A stretch of 8,467 bases of DNA, taken from NCBI GenBank assembly GCA_030040495.1, contig JASHTP010000130.1, positions 1-8,467 on the forward strand, written 5' to 3'. Source of the stretch: Alphaproteobacteria bacterium. GTDB taxonomy: Bacteria; Pseudomonadota; Alphaproteobacteria; ATCC43930; CGMCC-115725. The notes beneath the pieces are model-generated. The model did not search any database and had not been told where the DNA came from. It saw only the letters and a program-made list of their open reading frames with translations. The position numbers and the translations under genes were made by a program. Shown in pieces: positions 1-6,164 of the stretch; the stretch's first letter is position 1, and each line of letters begins with the position of its first letter.

Positions 1-650
1 ATGGCGGAGAGCTGGTCGAGCTCATCGCCGGGGACGCGCGCGGGCAAGCGCTCCTCGAGGCCGCCGCCGACGATGCGCTCCGCCGCCTGGCGCAGCTGGA
101 CCAGGCGGCGCTGCGCGCGCATGCCGACAACCATGCCGCCGGCGATGCTGAGCAGGATGGCGGGAATCAGCGCGACGATGACCGCCTGCAGCAAGGCCGC
201 GCGCGTCGCCAGCAGGTCCTCGACGTCGCGCGCCACCACCAGGACACGCCCGTCCGGCAGACGGCGCCCGGCGAAGCGCTCGTGCCGCGGCTCGCCCGTT
301 CCGCTTGGCGACAGGATCATCTGCACGCGGCCATCCAAGCGCAGCGCGTCGGGAATGGCGGTGATGTCGCCGACCAGCAGCCGGCGGTCGGGGCCGAAGA
401 GCCCGACGCGGGTGACGACCCGCGGCCCCTGATTCATCCGCGACGCGATCATGAACGGCAGCAGGTCGGGCGGCCGCGCGGCGAGCAGCTCCAGCTGCTC
501 GACGATCGACTTGTCGACGGTCCGGAACAGCGCGTAGCTGCCGAGCCAGTAGATCATCGCCGACATGAAGACGGTCGTGGCGGCGAGCACCGCGGCAAGG
601 GCGAGGCCCCAGCGGAATCCGCTGCGCCGGATGATCTCAGGCGGGGGCAC
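1..650 (-). CDS. Sensor histidine kinase, N-terminal part (runs off window)
   Basis: Probable inner-membrane sensor kinase partner of the adjacent response regulator. Reading the minus strand from a GTG at 650, 216 codons are open to the window edge. The visible part has a short basic N-terminus, a first membrane helix at about residues 14-36, an extracytoplasmic sensor region at about 40-150, a second membrane helix at about 153-176, and a HAMP linker from about 177 on, with the characteristic P-G-D-E-L-D-Q-L segment at 207-214. The dimerisation and ATPase domains lie outside the window, so kinase identity rests on this architecture and on the neighbour. The GTG overlaps the regulator's end by 14 bases, implying translational coupling. 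No strong ribosome binding site precedes it, so the exact start is uncertain. What it senses cannot be told; a sulfur compound is a guess from position. Confidence 0.82.
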   Translation of the reverse strand, partial: MPPPEIIRRSGFRWGLALAAVLAATTVFMSAMIYWLGSYALFRTVDKSIVEQLELLAARPPDLLPFMIASRMNQGPRVVTRVGLFGPDRRLLVGDITAIPDALRLDGRVQMILSPSGTGEPRHERFAGRRLPDGRVLVVARDVEDLLATRAALLQAVIVALIPAILLSIAGGMVVGMRAQRRLVQLRQAAERIVGGGLEERLPARVPGDELDQLSA

Positions 651-1314
651 GAAGGATGAAGCCGCTGCCCCGGACGTTGCTGATCAAGGGCGGCTCGCCC
701 TCGTGGTCGACCTTACGGCGCAGCCGGCCCATATGGACGTCGACCAGATTGGTCTTCGCCGCGAAGCGGTACTTCCAGAGATCCTCGAGCAGCATCGCGC
801 GCGTCACCACCTGTCCGTCGCGCCGCATCAGATATTCGAGCAGCTTGAACTCCCGCGGCAGCAGCTCGAGCGAGCGCGAGCCGCGCCAGGCCTTGCGCTC
901 GATCAGATCGAGCTCGAGCGGTCCGACGCGCAGGATCGTCTCGTGGCTGTCGGTCGGCCGGCGCAGCAGCACCTCGAGGCGGGCGCCGAGCTCCGCCAGG
1001 GCGAAGGGCTTGATCAGATAGTCGTCGCCGCCGGCGCGCAGTCCCAGCACCTTGTCATCGATGGCGCCGAGCGCGCTCAGGATCAGCGCCGGCGTCCGGA
1101 TCTGCTGCTGGCGGAGTGCGCGGATGAGCGAAAGCCCGTCGATCCCGGGCAGCATGCGATCGACGATGAGCAGGTTCCAGGCCTCGCCGCGCGCACGGTC
1201 GAGCCCGGCGCGCCCGTCGTCGACATGGGCCGTCTCATAGCCTTTGCGGGCGAGCTCCGCGGTGATCTCGGCCGCGATATCCGGGTCGTCCTCGATGAGC
1301 AGAACCTTGGTCAT
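637..1314 (-). CDS. OmpR/PhoB-family response regulator
   Basis: DNA-binding response regulator of 225 residues, the usual length for the OmpR family. The receiver domain (about 1-120) has the acidic pair D9/D10, phosphoacceptor D52 within V-D-R-M-L-P-G-I-D-G, S80 at the conserved Ser/Thr switch position and K102 in the K-P-F motif. A winged-helix DNA-binding domain fills about 128-225, with the typical L-L-P-R-E-F-K-L-L-E-Y-L segment, and the C-terminal hairpin region ends in V-R-G-S-G-F-I-L. The start chosen is the ATG giving M-T-K-V-L-L-I-E-D-D, which places the first beta strand at the N-terminus as in the family; an ATG 48 bases upstream would only add a low-complexity Ala/Pro tail. It is divergent from soxC and followed by the sensor kinase. 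Control of the sox operon is inference from position; no specific subfamily name can be assigned. Confidence 0.93.
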   Translation of the reverse strand: MTKVLLIEDDPDIAAEITAELARKGYETAHVDDGRAGLDRARGEAWNLLIVDRMLPGIDGLSLIRALRQQQIRTPALILSALGAIDDKVLGLRAGGDDYLIKPFALAELGARLEVLLRRPTDSHETILRVGPLELDLIERKAWRGSRSLELLPREFKLLEYLMRRDGQVVTRAMLLEDLWKYRFAAKTNLVDVHMGRLRRKVDHEGEPPLISNVRGSGFILRAPA

Positions 1315-1420
1315 CCGAGACAGCGCTGCCGGCGGCAGGACGGGCAGGGGCGCCATCGCCACGCCGCACCGACGCCAGCCGATTGAGGGGCGATGGTTTC
1401 TCCCGCGACATCGGCGCGAG

Positions 1421-1475
1421 CGGGCTTACTGTGCCCGAAAACATAGGATTTTCGCAATGGATTATTGTCAGCGAA
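1421..1475. repeat. Cluster of three short inverted repeats (candidate operator)
   Basis: Three perfect inverted repeats lie together. CGGGC (1421-1425) pairs with GCCCG (1433-1437) across 7 bases. CGAAAA (1436-1441) pairs with TTTTCG (1449-1454) across 7 bases. TTCGC (1451-1455) pairs with GCGAA (1471-1475) across 15 bases. The first and second overlap at 1436-1437; the second and third share a half-site. They sit in the divergent intergenic region, where a regulator would bind. Arms of five to six bases can arise by chance, and OmpR-type regulators often use direct repeats, so an operator role is only a suggestion. Confidence 0.35.
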
Positions 1476-1596
1476 TTTAATCGCGGCCTGGTGGTGGCGA
1501 TGCGATGCTGCCGGAAGCTGCCGCCGCCCGATCGGAACGGGGCGGCCTGCGTCCCGCTCGGTCGAGACCATAACGGAGCGGCGCGGGCGCGCCGAT

Positions 1597-1604
1597 GGAG
1601 GAGG
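1597..1604 (+). promoter_or_regulatory. Ribosome binding site that decides the soxC start
   Basis: GGAGGAGG ends 8 bases before the ATG at 1613, ideal spacing for a Shine-Dalgarno sequence. An in-frame ATG at 1595 overlaps this element and has only GC-rich sequence without a purine tract before it, so translation from 1613 is favoured. Confidence 0.8.
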
Positions 1605-1612
1605 TGCCTGAG

Positions 1613-2941
1613 ATGGAGTTGGGTCGCCGCGCCGCGGGGATGCTGCTTCCCGCGCGCGACCAGGAAGCAACGAGGATCGTCGCGCCGAACCGGCGCTCGC
1701 TGTTCAAGGGCGGGCTGGCGGCTTTGGGCGGCGCGATGCTGGCGCCGCTGCTCGCTCGGTCGGCGCAGGCGGACGCCGCAAGCGGCGAATTCCCGCCGGG
1801 CGATCCCGATTGGTCGCAGAGCGTCGGCCCCGGCGTGGTCGATCGGCCCTATGGCCGGCCCTCGCAATTCGTCAAGGACGTGATCCGGCGCAACGTGCCG
1901 TGGCTGACGGCGACTAAGGAATCGTCGGTCAGCTTCACGCCGCTGCAGCATCAGGACGGGATCATCACCGCCAACGGCCTGTTCTTCGAGCGCTATCATG
2001 CCGGACGCCCGACCGTCGATCCGGCCCGGCACCGGCTGCTGATCCATGGCATGGTCGACCGGCCGCTGCTGCTGACCATGGCGGACATTCGCCGCTTTCC
2101 GTCGGTCTCCCGCATCCACTTCATCGAGTGCCCGGCGAACGGCGGCATGGAGTGGCGGGCGGCGCAGCTCAACTCGCTGCAATTCACCCACGGCATGGTG
2201 AGCTGCGCCGAGTGGACCGGCGTCAGGCTGTCGACGCTGCTCGACGAGGTCGGCATCAAGAAGAACGCGCGCTGGGTGCTGGCCGAAGGGGCCGACGGCG
2301 CGCATATGGACCGCAGCCTGCCGCTCGAGAAATGTCTCGACGATTGCCTCGTCGTCTATGGACAGAACGGCGAGGCACTGCGTCCCGAACAGGGCTTCCC
2401 GCTCCGCCTCATCGTTCCCGGCTGGCAAGGCAACGTCAACGTCAAGTGGCTCCGGCGCCTGGAGATCGGCGATCAGCCCTGGTTCACCCGCGAGGAGACG
2501 GCGCAGTACACCGAGCTGATGCCCGACGGCAAGGCGCGGGCCTTCACCTGGCTGATCTACGCGAAGTCGGTCATCACCTTTCCCTGCCCGGAGATGCCGG
2601 TGAAGGGAGCCGGCGTCTACGAGATCCGCGGCTTCGCCTGGAGCGGCAGGGGCCGCATCACCCATGTCGACGTCTCCTTCGACGGCGGCATCAACTGGAC
2701 GCGCGCCCGGCTGCAGGAGCCGGTGCTGCCCAAGGCGCTCACGCGCTTCACCGCGGAATGGCGCTGGGACGGCAAGCCGGCGCTGTTGCAGTCCCGCGCG
2801 GTAGACGAGACCGGCTATGTCCAGCCGACCATCGCCGAACTGCGCAAGATCCGCGGCGTCAATGGCATCTACAACAACAATTCGGTCCAGACTTGGCAGG
2901 TCAAGGCGGACGGGAGCGTGTTCGATGTCGAGCTCGGCTAG
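1613..2941 (+). CDS. soxC: Sulfane dehydrogenase molybdenum subunit SoxC
   Basis: Periplasmic molybdenum-cofactor subunit of the sulfane dehydrogenase SoxCD, which oxidises the sulfane sulfur left on SoxY after SoxB action, passing electrons to SoxD. The 442-residue protein has a twin-arginine signal (N-R-R-S-L-F-K at 26-32 followed by a hydrophobic stretch and an A-x-A-type cleavage region near 52-55), in keeping with export of a folded cofactor protein. The oxidoreductase molybdopterin domain covers about 90-310, with C173 in F-I-E-C-P-A-N-G-G as the expected molybdenum-coordinating cysteine and the later G-F-P-L-R-L-I-V-P-G-W-Q-G segment typical of the sulfite oxidase fold. A C-terminal dimerisation domain follows (about 320-440; V-D-V-S-F-D-G-G-I-N-W). 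It is first in the operon and overlaps soxD by 17 bases. The close similarity of pattern to SoxC rather than to a SorA-type sulfite dehydrogenase, plus the soxD neighbour, makes the call firm. Confidence 0.96.
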   Translation: MELGRRAAGMLLPARDQEATRIVAPNRRSLFKGGLAALGGAMLAPLLARSAQADAASGEFPPGDPDWSQSVGPGVVDRPYGRPSQFVKDVIRRNVPWLTATKESSVSFTPLQHQDGIITANGLFFERYHAGRPTVDPARHRLLIHGMVDRPLLLTMADIRRFPSVSRIHFIECPANGGMEWRAAQLNSLQFTHGMVSCAEWTGVRLSTLLDEVGIKKNARWVLAEGADGAHMDRSLPLEKCLDDCLVVYGQNGEALRPEQGFPLRLIVPGWQGNVNVKWLRRLEIGDQPWFTREETAQYTELMPDGKARAFTWLIYAKSVITFPCPEMPVKGAGVYEIRGFAWSGRGRITHVDVSFDGGINWTRARLQEPVLPKALTRFTAEWRWDGKPALLQSRAVDETGYVQPTIAELRKIRGVNGIYNNNSVQTWQVKADGSVFDVELG

Positions 2942-3662
2942 GCGCCTGCCGGCGGCGGCGCTGGCGTTCGCGCTCGTCGTCGGCGCGGCCGTGCCGGCAT
3001 CGGCGGCAGAAACCGCCGACGAGGCGGCGCAGCTGGCGAAGTCGGCTCCGACGGTTGCGGCGCGAAGCGACCGTGTCGAGCATTACGGCTACGGCACCGT
3101 GCCCTCGGCGCAGCAGATCGCCGGTTGGTCGATCGCGGTGCTGCCCGACGGACGCGGCTTGCCGCCGGGAAGCGGCACCGTCGACCACGGCGCCGACGTC
3201 TATGCCCAGCAATGTGCCGCCTGCCACGGCACCTTCGGCGAGGGTGAGGGGCGCTTTCCGAAGCTCGTCAGCGACTCCAAGCTGACCGGCGACCAGCCCA
3301 CCAAGACCGTCGGCAACTACTGGCCCTATGCGACGACGCTCTGGGACTACATCAACCGCGCCATGCCGTTTCCAGCGCCGCACAGCCTGTCGGCCGACGA
3401 TGTCTACGCGATCACCGCCTATGTGCTGAACCTCGCCAACATCGTGCCGGAGAATTTCGTCGCCGACCGGGAGAGCCTGCCCAAGGTGAAGATGCCGAAC
3501 CGCCACGGCTTCATCCTGCTGGATCCGCGGCCGGACACCGCGGACAAGGAGTGCATGGCGCATTGCCGCACGCCGGACGAGGTCAAGATCACCTCGACCG
3601 CGGAGGGCAAGGATCTGACCCCCCGGACCGCCGGCCCGCTCGACGAAATGCAGTCGCCATGA
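2925..3662 (+). CDS. soxD: Sulfane dehydrogenase cytochrome c subunit SoxD
   Basis: Electron-accepting cytochrome c subunit of SoxCD in the periplasm. The start at 2925 is set by GGGAG at 2912-2916 inside the end of soxC and gives a clear Sec signal peptide (about residues 1-28, A-V-P-A-S-A-A). A single c-type haem site is present, C97-A-A-C100-H101, with M147 in R-A-M-P-F as probable axial ligand. The G-Y-G-T-V-P-S and W-S-I-A-V-L-P-D-G-R-G-L-P-P-G-S-G segments before the haem are typical of SoxD. At 245 residues it is a short, monohaem form; the Paracoccus protein is longer with two haems. The C-terminal tail keeps a C210-M-A-H-C214 pair that is not a haem motif. It has 17 bases of overlap with soxC, so translation is coupled, and soxX follows after 25 bases. 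Confidence 0.93.
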   Translation: MSSSARRLPAAALAFALVVGAAVPASAAETADEAAQLAKSAPTVAARSDRVEHYGYGTVPSAQQIAGWSIAVLPDGRGLPPGSGTVDHGADVYAQQCAACHGTFGEGEGRFPKLVSDSKLTGDQPTKTVGNYWPYATTLWDYINRAMPFPAPHSLSADDVYAITAYVLNLANIVPENFVADRESLPKVKMPNRHGFILLDPRPDTADKECMAHCRTPDEVKITSTAEGKDLTPRTAGPLDEMQSP

Positions 3663-3687
3663 GCGGCCGGCGGGACAGGAGCGGGCG

Positions 3688-4035
3688 ATGAGAGGGGCGT
3701 TGCCGATGATCGCCCTTGCGGCCCTCGGCCTCCCGTTGCTGGCGCCGCTGTCCTCGCGCGCCGAGCCGGCGATGCCCGGTCAGGCGGTGGCGTTCGACCG
3801 CTCGAAGGGCAATTGCCTCGCCTGCCACACCATGAAGGGCGGCGACGTGCCGAGCAATGTCGGGCCCGAGCTCGCCGACATGAAGGCGCGGTTTCCCGAC
3901 CGGAAGGAGCTCTACGCGATCATCTTCGACGAGGAGCGGCGCAATCCGCAGACGGTGATGCCGCCCTTCGGCCGCGATCTCATCCTGACGCCGCAGGAGA
4001 TCAACGAGATCGTCGATTTTCTCTACACGCTGTGA
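3688..4035 (+). CDS. soxX: Monohaem cytochrome c subunit SoxX
   Basis: Small subunit of SoxXA, the periplasmic cytochrome complex that oxidatively couples thiosulfate to the SoxY cysteine. The 115-residue precursor has a Sec signal peptide (about 1-25) and one haem site, C43-L-A-C46-H47, followed by K-G-G. M91 in T-V-M-P-P-F-G is the expected sixth ligand, and the C-terminal I-L-T-P-Q-E-I-N-E-I-V-D-F-L-Y-T-L helix is characteristic of SoxX. AGGAG at 3677-3681 lies 6 bases before the ATG. Its place between soxD and soxY, apart from soxA, matches the XYZA order rather than the AX order. Length is in the short range for the family but the domain is complete. Confidence 0.94.
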   Translation: MRGALPMIALAALGLPLLAPLSSRAEPAMPGQAVAFDRSKGNCLACHTMKGGDVPSNVGPELADMKARFPDRKELYAIIFDEERRNPQTVMPPFGRDLILTPQEINEIVDFLYTL

Positions 4036-4066
4036 CGGGGTGCGACGTGTCGCGAACGGAGGAAAC

Positions 4067-4576
4067 ATGTCTAGAGCTGTGAGTTCGGTGTCCGGCGAGG
4101 TCAGCGCCGGGCGCCGCCTGGTCCTGCACGCGCTCGGTCTCGGCGGCATGGCCGCGCTGGCGGTCGCTGCCGGGCTCGTCCCCCCCGCGCGCGCGGCGGA
4201 GGAGGCGCCTGCCTGGCCGAAGAACGCCTTCGCGCAGAAGGATCAGGCGCATGCGCTCGATGCGCTCTACGGCAAGACGCTCGAGGCTTCCGACAAGGTC
4301 TCGCTCGACGTGCCGGAGATCGCCGAGAACGGCGCGGTCGTGCCGGTCTCGGTGACGACGTCGCTGCCGAACGTCACCTCGATCTCCGTGCTCATTCCGG
4401 AGAATCCGTACACGCTCGCCGCCTCCTATCGCCTTCCGGAAGGGACGGAGCCGAGCGTCTCCTGCCGGCTGAAGATGGCGAAGACCAGCGACGTCGTGGT
4501 CGTCGTCGAATCCGCCGGCAAGCTCTACGGCGCGAAGAAGCAGGTCAAGGTGACGCTCGGCGGCTGCGGCGGCTGA
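4067..4576 (+). CDS. soxY: Sulfur carrier subunit SoxY
   Basis: Carrier subunit of SoxYZ; all Sox intermediates are bound covalently to its C-terminal cysteine. The 169-residue precursor has a twin-arginine-like signal (G-R-R-L-V-L-H-A at 15-22, hydrophobic to about 40, cleavage near A-R-A-A at 41-44) and the immunoglobulin-like SoxY domain, ending in the diagnostic V-K-V-T-L-G-G-C-G-G with carrier C167. GGAGGA at 4058-4063 sits 3 bases before the ATG; close but usable. An unusual feature is a second mature cysteine, C133, in P-S-V-S-C-R-L-K-M, where homologues I recall have threonine (V-S-T-R). soxZ follows after 17 bases, as expected for obligate partners, and SoxZ without its own signal probably leaves the cell with SoxY. 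Confidence 0.97.
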   Translation: MSRAVSSVSGEVSAGRRLVLHALGLGGMAALAVAAGLVPPARAAEEAPAWPKNAFAQKDQAHALDALYGKTLEASDKVSLDVPEIAENGAVVPVSVTTSLPNVTSISVLIPENPYTLAASYRLPEGTEPSVSCRLKMAKTSDVVVVVESAGKLYGAKKQVKVTLGGCGG

Positions 4577-4593
4577 GCCAGGGAGATCGCAAC

Positions 4594-4905
4594 ATGCCAT
4601 CCACCATCCGCGTCAGAGCCGTGGCGCACGGCGAGTCCACCGAAGTGCAGTCGCTGATCCAGCATCCGATGGATTCGGGATTCGTGAAGGACAAGGAAGG
4701 GAAGCTGATCCCGCCCCACTACATCGAGGTGGTCAGCTTCGAGTGCAACGGGAAGACGGTCTTCACCGCCTTCTGGGGACCGGCGGTGTCGAAGGACCCG
4801 TATCTCAAATTCAGCTTCAAGGGCGGACGGAAGGGCGACGAGCTCAAGATCAGCTGGACCGACAACGAGGGCAAGAGCGATTCCATCGCCGCGAAGATCC
4901 TCTGA
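4594..4905 (+). CDS. soxZ: Sulfur carrier complex subunit SoxZ
   Basis: Partner of SoxY in the heterodimeric SoxYZ carrier. The 103-residue protein is a single small beta-sandwich domain. Recognisable segments are Q-H-P-M-D-S-G with a following K-D-K-E-G-K-L-I-P-P-H-Y-I, the W-G-P-A-V-S-K-D-P-Y-L-K-F-S-F-K-G run and the terminal I-S-W-T-D-N-E-G-K-S. There is no signal peptide, normal for SoxZ. One cysteine, C51 (F-E-C-N-G-K), lies in the strand where some other SoxZ proteins also carry one. GGGAG at 4581-4585 is 8 bases from the start. The soxA start follows after 29 bases. Confidence 0.96.
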   Translation: MPSTIRVRAVAHGESTEVQSLIQHPMDSGFVKDKEGKLIPPHYIEVVSFECNGKTVFTAFWGPAVSKDPYLKFSFKGGRKGDELKISWTDNEGKSDSIAAKIL

Positions 4906-4934
4906 CCGCGGGCGGGCGAGGGAGCGCTCCAGCC

Positions 4935-5798
4935 ATGATCGGCCGAATCGGAAGCATCTACCGCGCAGCGGCGGCGGCCGCCCTGCTCTTCACGTCGCTG
5001 CTGCCGGCGGCGAGCGCCGGGCCGCGCATCGACCCGGCCGGCGACCAGCGCGCCTTCCAGGCCTATTTCGAGCGGGCGTTCCCGGGCGTGGCGCTCGACG
5101 ACTTCGCCAACGGCCCCTACGCCGTCAACAAGGAGATGCGCAAGCAGTGGGAGGAGATCATGCAGTTTCCTCCCTACGATTTCGCGCTCGACGACGGCAA
5201 GCGGCTGTTCGAGGCGCCGTTCAAGAACGGCAAGAGCTATGCGGACTGCTTTCCCGACAGGGGGATCGGCATCCGCCAGAGCTACCCCTATTTCGACCTG
5301 CGGAGCGGCGAGGTCGTGACCTTGGACCTGGCGATCAACCGGTGCCGGGAGCAGAACGGCGAGAAGCCGCTGCCCTACGAGGTCGGCGACATGGCGGCAA
5401 TCGACGCCTACATGGCCTCGACCTCCCGCGGCAAGCCGTTCGACATCAGGATTCCCGACGATCCCCGCGCGCTCGCGGCCTATGAGAACGGCAAGAAGTT
5501 CTTCTACGAGCGCCGCGGGCAGCTCAATTTCTCCTGCGCGAGCTGCCACGTGCAGGCGGCCGGGCGGCGCATGCGCGGCGACATCCTGGCGCCGGCGCTC
5601 GGCATGCTGGCGTCGTTCCCGATCTACCGTTCCGACTGGGGCAGCATGGGCACCGTCGACCGGCGCTTCGTCAGCTGCAACGAGCAGGTACGCTCGCTGC
5701 CGCTCAAGCCCGAGGACGAGGCCTATCGCGATCTCGAATATTTCCTGTCCTACATGAGCAACGGCGTTGCGATCGCCGGACCGGGAACGCGCCCCTAG
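4935..5798 (+). CDS. soxA: Cytochrome c subunit SoxA (single-haem type)
   Basis: Catalytic subunit of SoxXA, which joins thiosulfate to SoxY. The 287-residue precursor has a Sec signal peptide (about 1-28). SoxA proteins have two cytochrome-like domains. Here the N-terminal one lacks a haem motif and keeps only two cysteines, C105 and C137, likely a disulfide. The C-terminal domain holds the one haem site C201-A-S-C204-H205. C248 in R-R-F-V-S-C-N-E-Q-V-R fits the conserved cysteine that in characterised SoxA is a persulfide haem ligand and active-site residue. GAGGGAG at 4918-4924 is 10 bases before the ATG at 4935. In-frame sequence continues upstream inside soxZ but has no signal peptide at its N-terminus, so that extension was not used. 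soxK follows after 29 bases. Confidence 0.95.
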   Translation: MIGRIGSIYRAAAAAALLFTSLLPAASAGPRIDPAGDQRAFQAYFERAFPGVALDDFANGPYAVNKEMRKQWEEIMQFPPYDFALDDGKRLFEAPFKNGKSYADCFPDRGIGIRQSYPYFDLRSGEVVTLDLAINRCREQNGEKPLPYEVGDMAAIDAYMASTSRGKPFDIRIPDDPRALAAYENGKKFFYERRGQLNFSCASCHVQAAGRRMRGDILAPALGMLASFPIYRSDWGSMGTVDRRFVSCNEQVRSLPLKPEDEAYRDLEYFLSYMSNGVAIAGPGTRP

Positions 5799-5827
5799 CG
5801 CGGCTCCGAGCGGGCGGAGGAGGGACC

Positions 5828-6139
5828 ATGTCGAGACGCGCTTTGGCGGTGGTTGCGGCGGCGGGCCTGGCCGGGCTCTCCTGCGGCGCGCTGGCCGCGA
5901 CACAGAGCGAGTTCGACGCCGCCTATGCCGCCGCGGCGCAGGCCGAAGCGCAGGCCGGCGCGCTGCACGATCAATGGAGTCCGACCGAAGCCGCGCTTAA
6001 GGCGGCGCGGCAGGCGGCCGAGGAGAAACGCTACGACGAGGCATCGGCGCTGGCGCGGCGGGCCGAGGCGCTGGCCAAGGCCTCGATCTCGCAAGCGCAG
6101 GCGCAGCAGAGCCTGTGGCGCGAAGCGGTCGTCAAGTGA
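5828..6139 (+). CDS. soxK: SoxXA-binding protein SoxK
   Basis: Small periplasmic protein of 103 residues, likely the third subunit of a SoxXAK complex, which in green sulfur bacteria raises SoxXA activity. It has a signal peptide (about 1-24, A-L-A-A) and then a nearly all-helical, Ala/Gln/Glu-rich mature part. The order W50-S-P-T-E-A-A-L-K-A-A, then K-R-Y-D-E-A-S-A-L-A-R-R-A, then a helix rich in A and Q resembles the SoxK family as I remember it. Position between soxA and soxB is exactly that of soxK in soxXYZAKB operons. GGAGGAGGG at 5816-5824 gives a strong ribosome site. C19 in G-L-S-C is a poor lipobox, so lipoprotein processing is possible but not favoured. Sequence alone is low complexity, so the call leans on context. 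Confidence 0.77.
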   Translation: MSRRALAVVAAAGLAGLSCGALAATQSEFDAAYAAAAQAEAQAGALHDQWSPTEAALKAARQAAEEKRYDEASALARRAEALAKASISQAQAQQSLWREAVVK

Positions 6140-6164
6140 CGGCGCGCCCGGCGAAGGAGAACTC

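Larger units (their letters stand above)
1315..1612. promoter_or_regulatory. Divergent control region between regulator and soxC
   Basis: Non-coding stretch of about 300 bases between two divergent genes, so it must hold the promoter for the response regulator/kinase pair and, most likely, the main promoter of the sox operon. The most striking part is an A/T-rich island at about 1438-1482 in otherwise very GC-rich DNA. A possible plus-strand -10 element is TTTAAT at 1476-1481, without a convincing -35. On the minus strand CTGACA (1471-1466) followed after 17 bases by TCCTAT (1448-1443) is a weak -35/-10 candidate. No sigma-54 element, riboswitch or terminator was recognised. The promoter assignments are low confidence; that the region is regulatory is likely from the gene arrangement. 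Confidence 0.6.

Noticed and set aside
1..432. Plus-strand open frame at the left edge
   Set aside because: Shadow of the sensor kinase; the minus-strand reading has two membrane helices and a HAMP linker, while this frame is Arg/Ser/Pro-rich with no features.
1315..1362. N-terminal extension of the response regulator from the ATG at 1362
   Set aside because: It would add 16 low-complexity residues before the first receiver strand, unlike the family.
1421..1437. CGGGC-N7-GCCCG as a transcription terminator
   Set aside because: The stem is only five pairs and no T-tract follows on either strand; it lies between divergent genes, where no terminator is needed.
1595..1612. Upstream ATG as the soxC start
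   Set aside because: It overlaps the GGAGGAGG ribosome site that is ideally spaced for the ATG at 1613, and has no ribosome site of its own.
1235..2665. Long minus-strand open frame opposite soxC
   Set aside because: It is the shadow of soxC and the response regulator in GC-rich DNA: Arg/Ala/Pro/Asp-rich, no domain, and it covers clear genes and the divergent control region.
4921..4930. Perfect palindrome GGAGCGCTCC before soxA
   Set aside because: Only 10 bases, overlaps the ribosome site, and leaves no loop for a stable hairpin; likely chance in GC-rich sequence.
4743..4934. In-frame upstream extension of soxA into soxZ
   Set aside because: It would bury the signal peptide behind 64 residues read from soxZ in another frame; the ATG at 4935 has a ribosome site and a proper signal peptide.
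4719..5903. Minus-strand open frame opposite soxZ and soxA
   Set aside because: Spans several real plus-strand genes and has a low-complexity, motif-free product.
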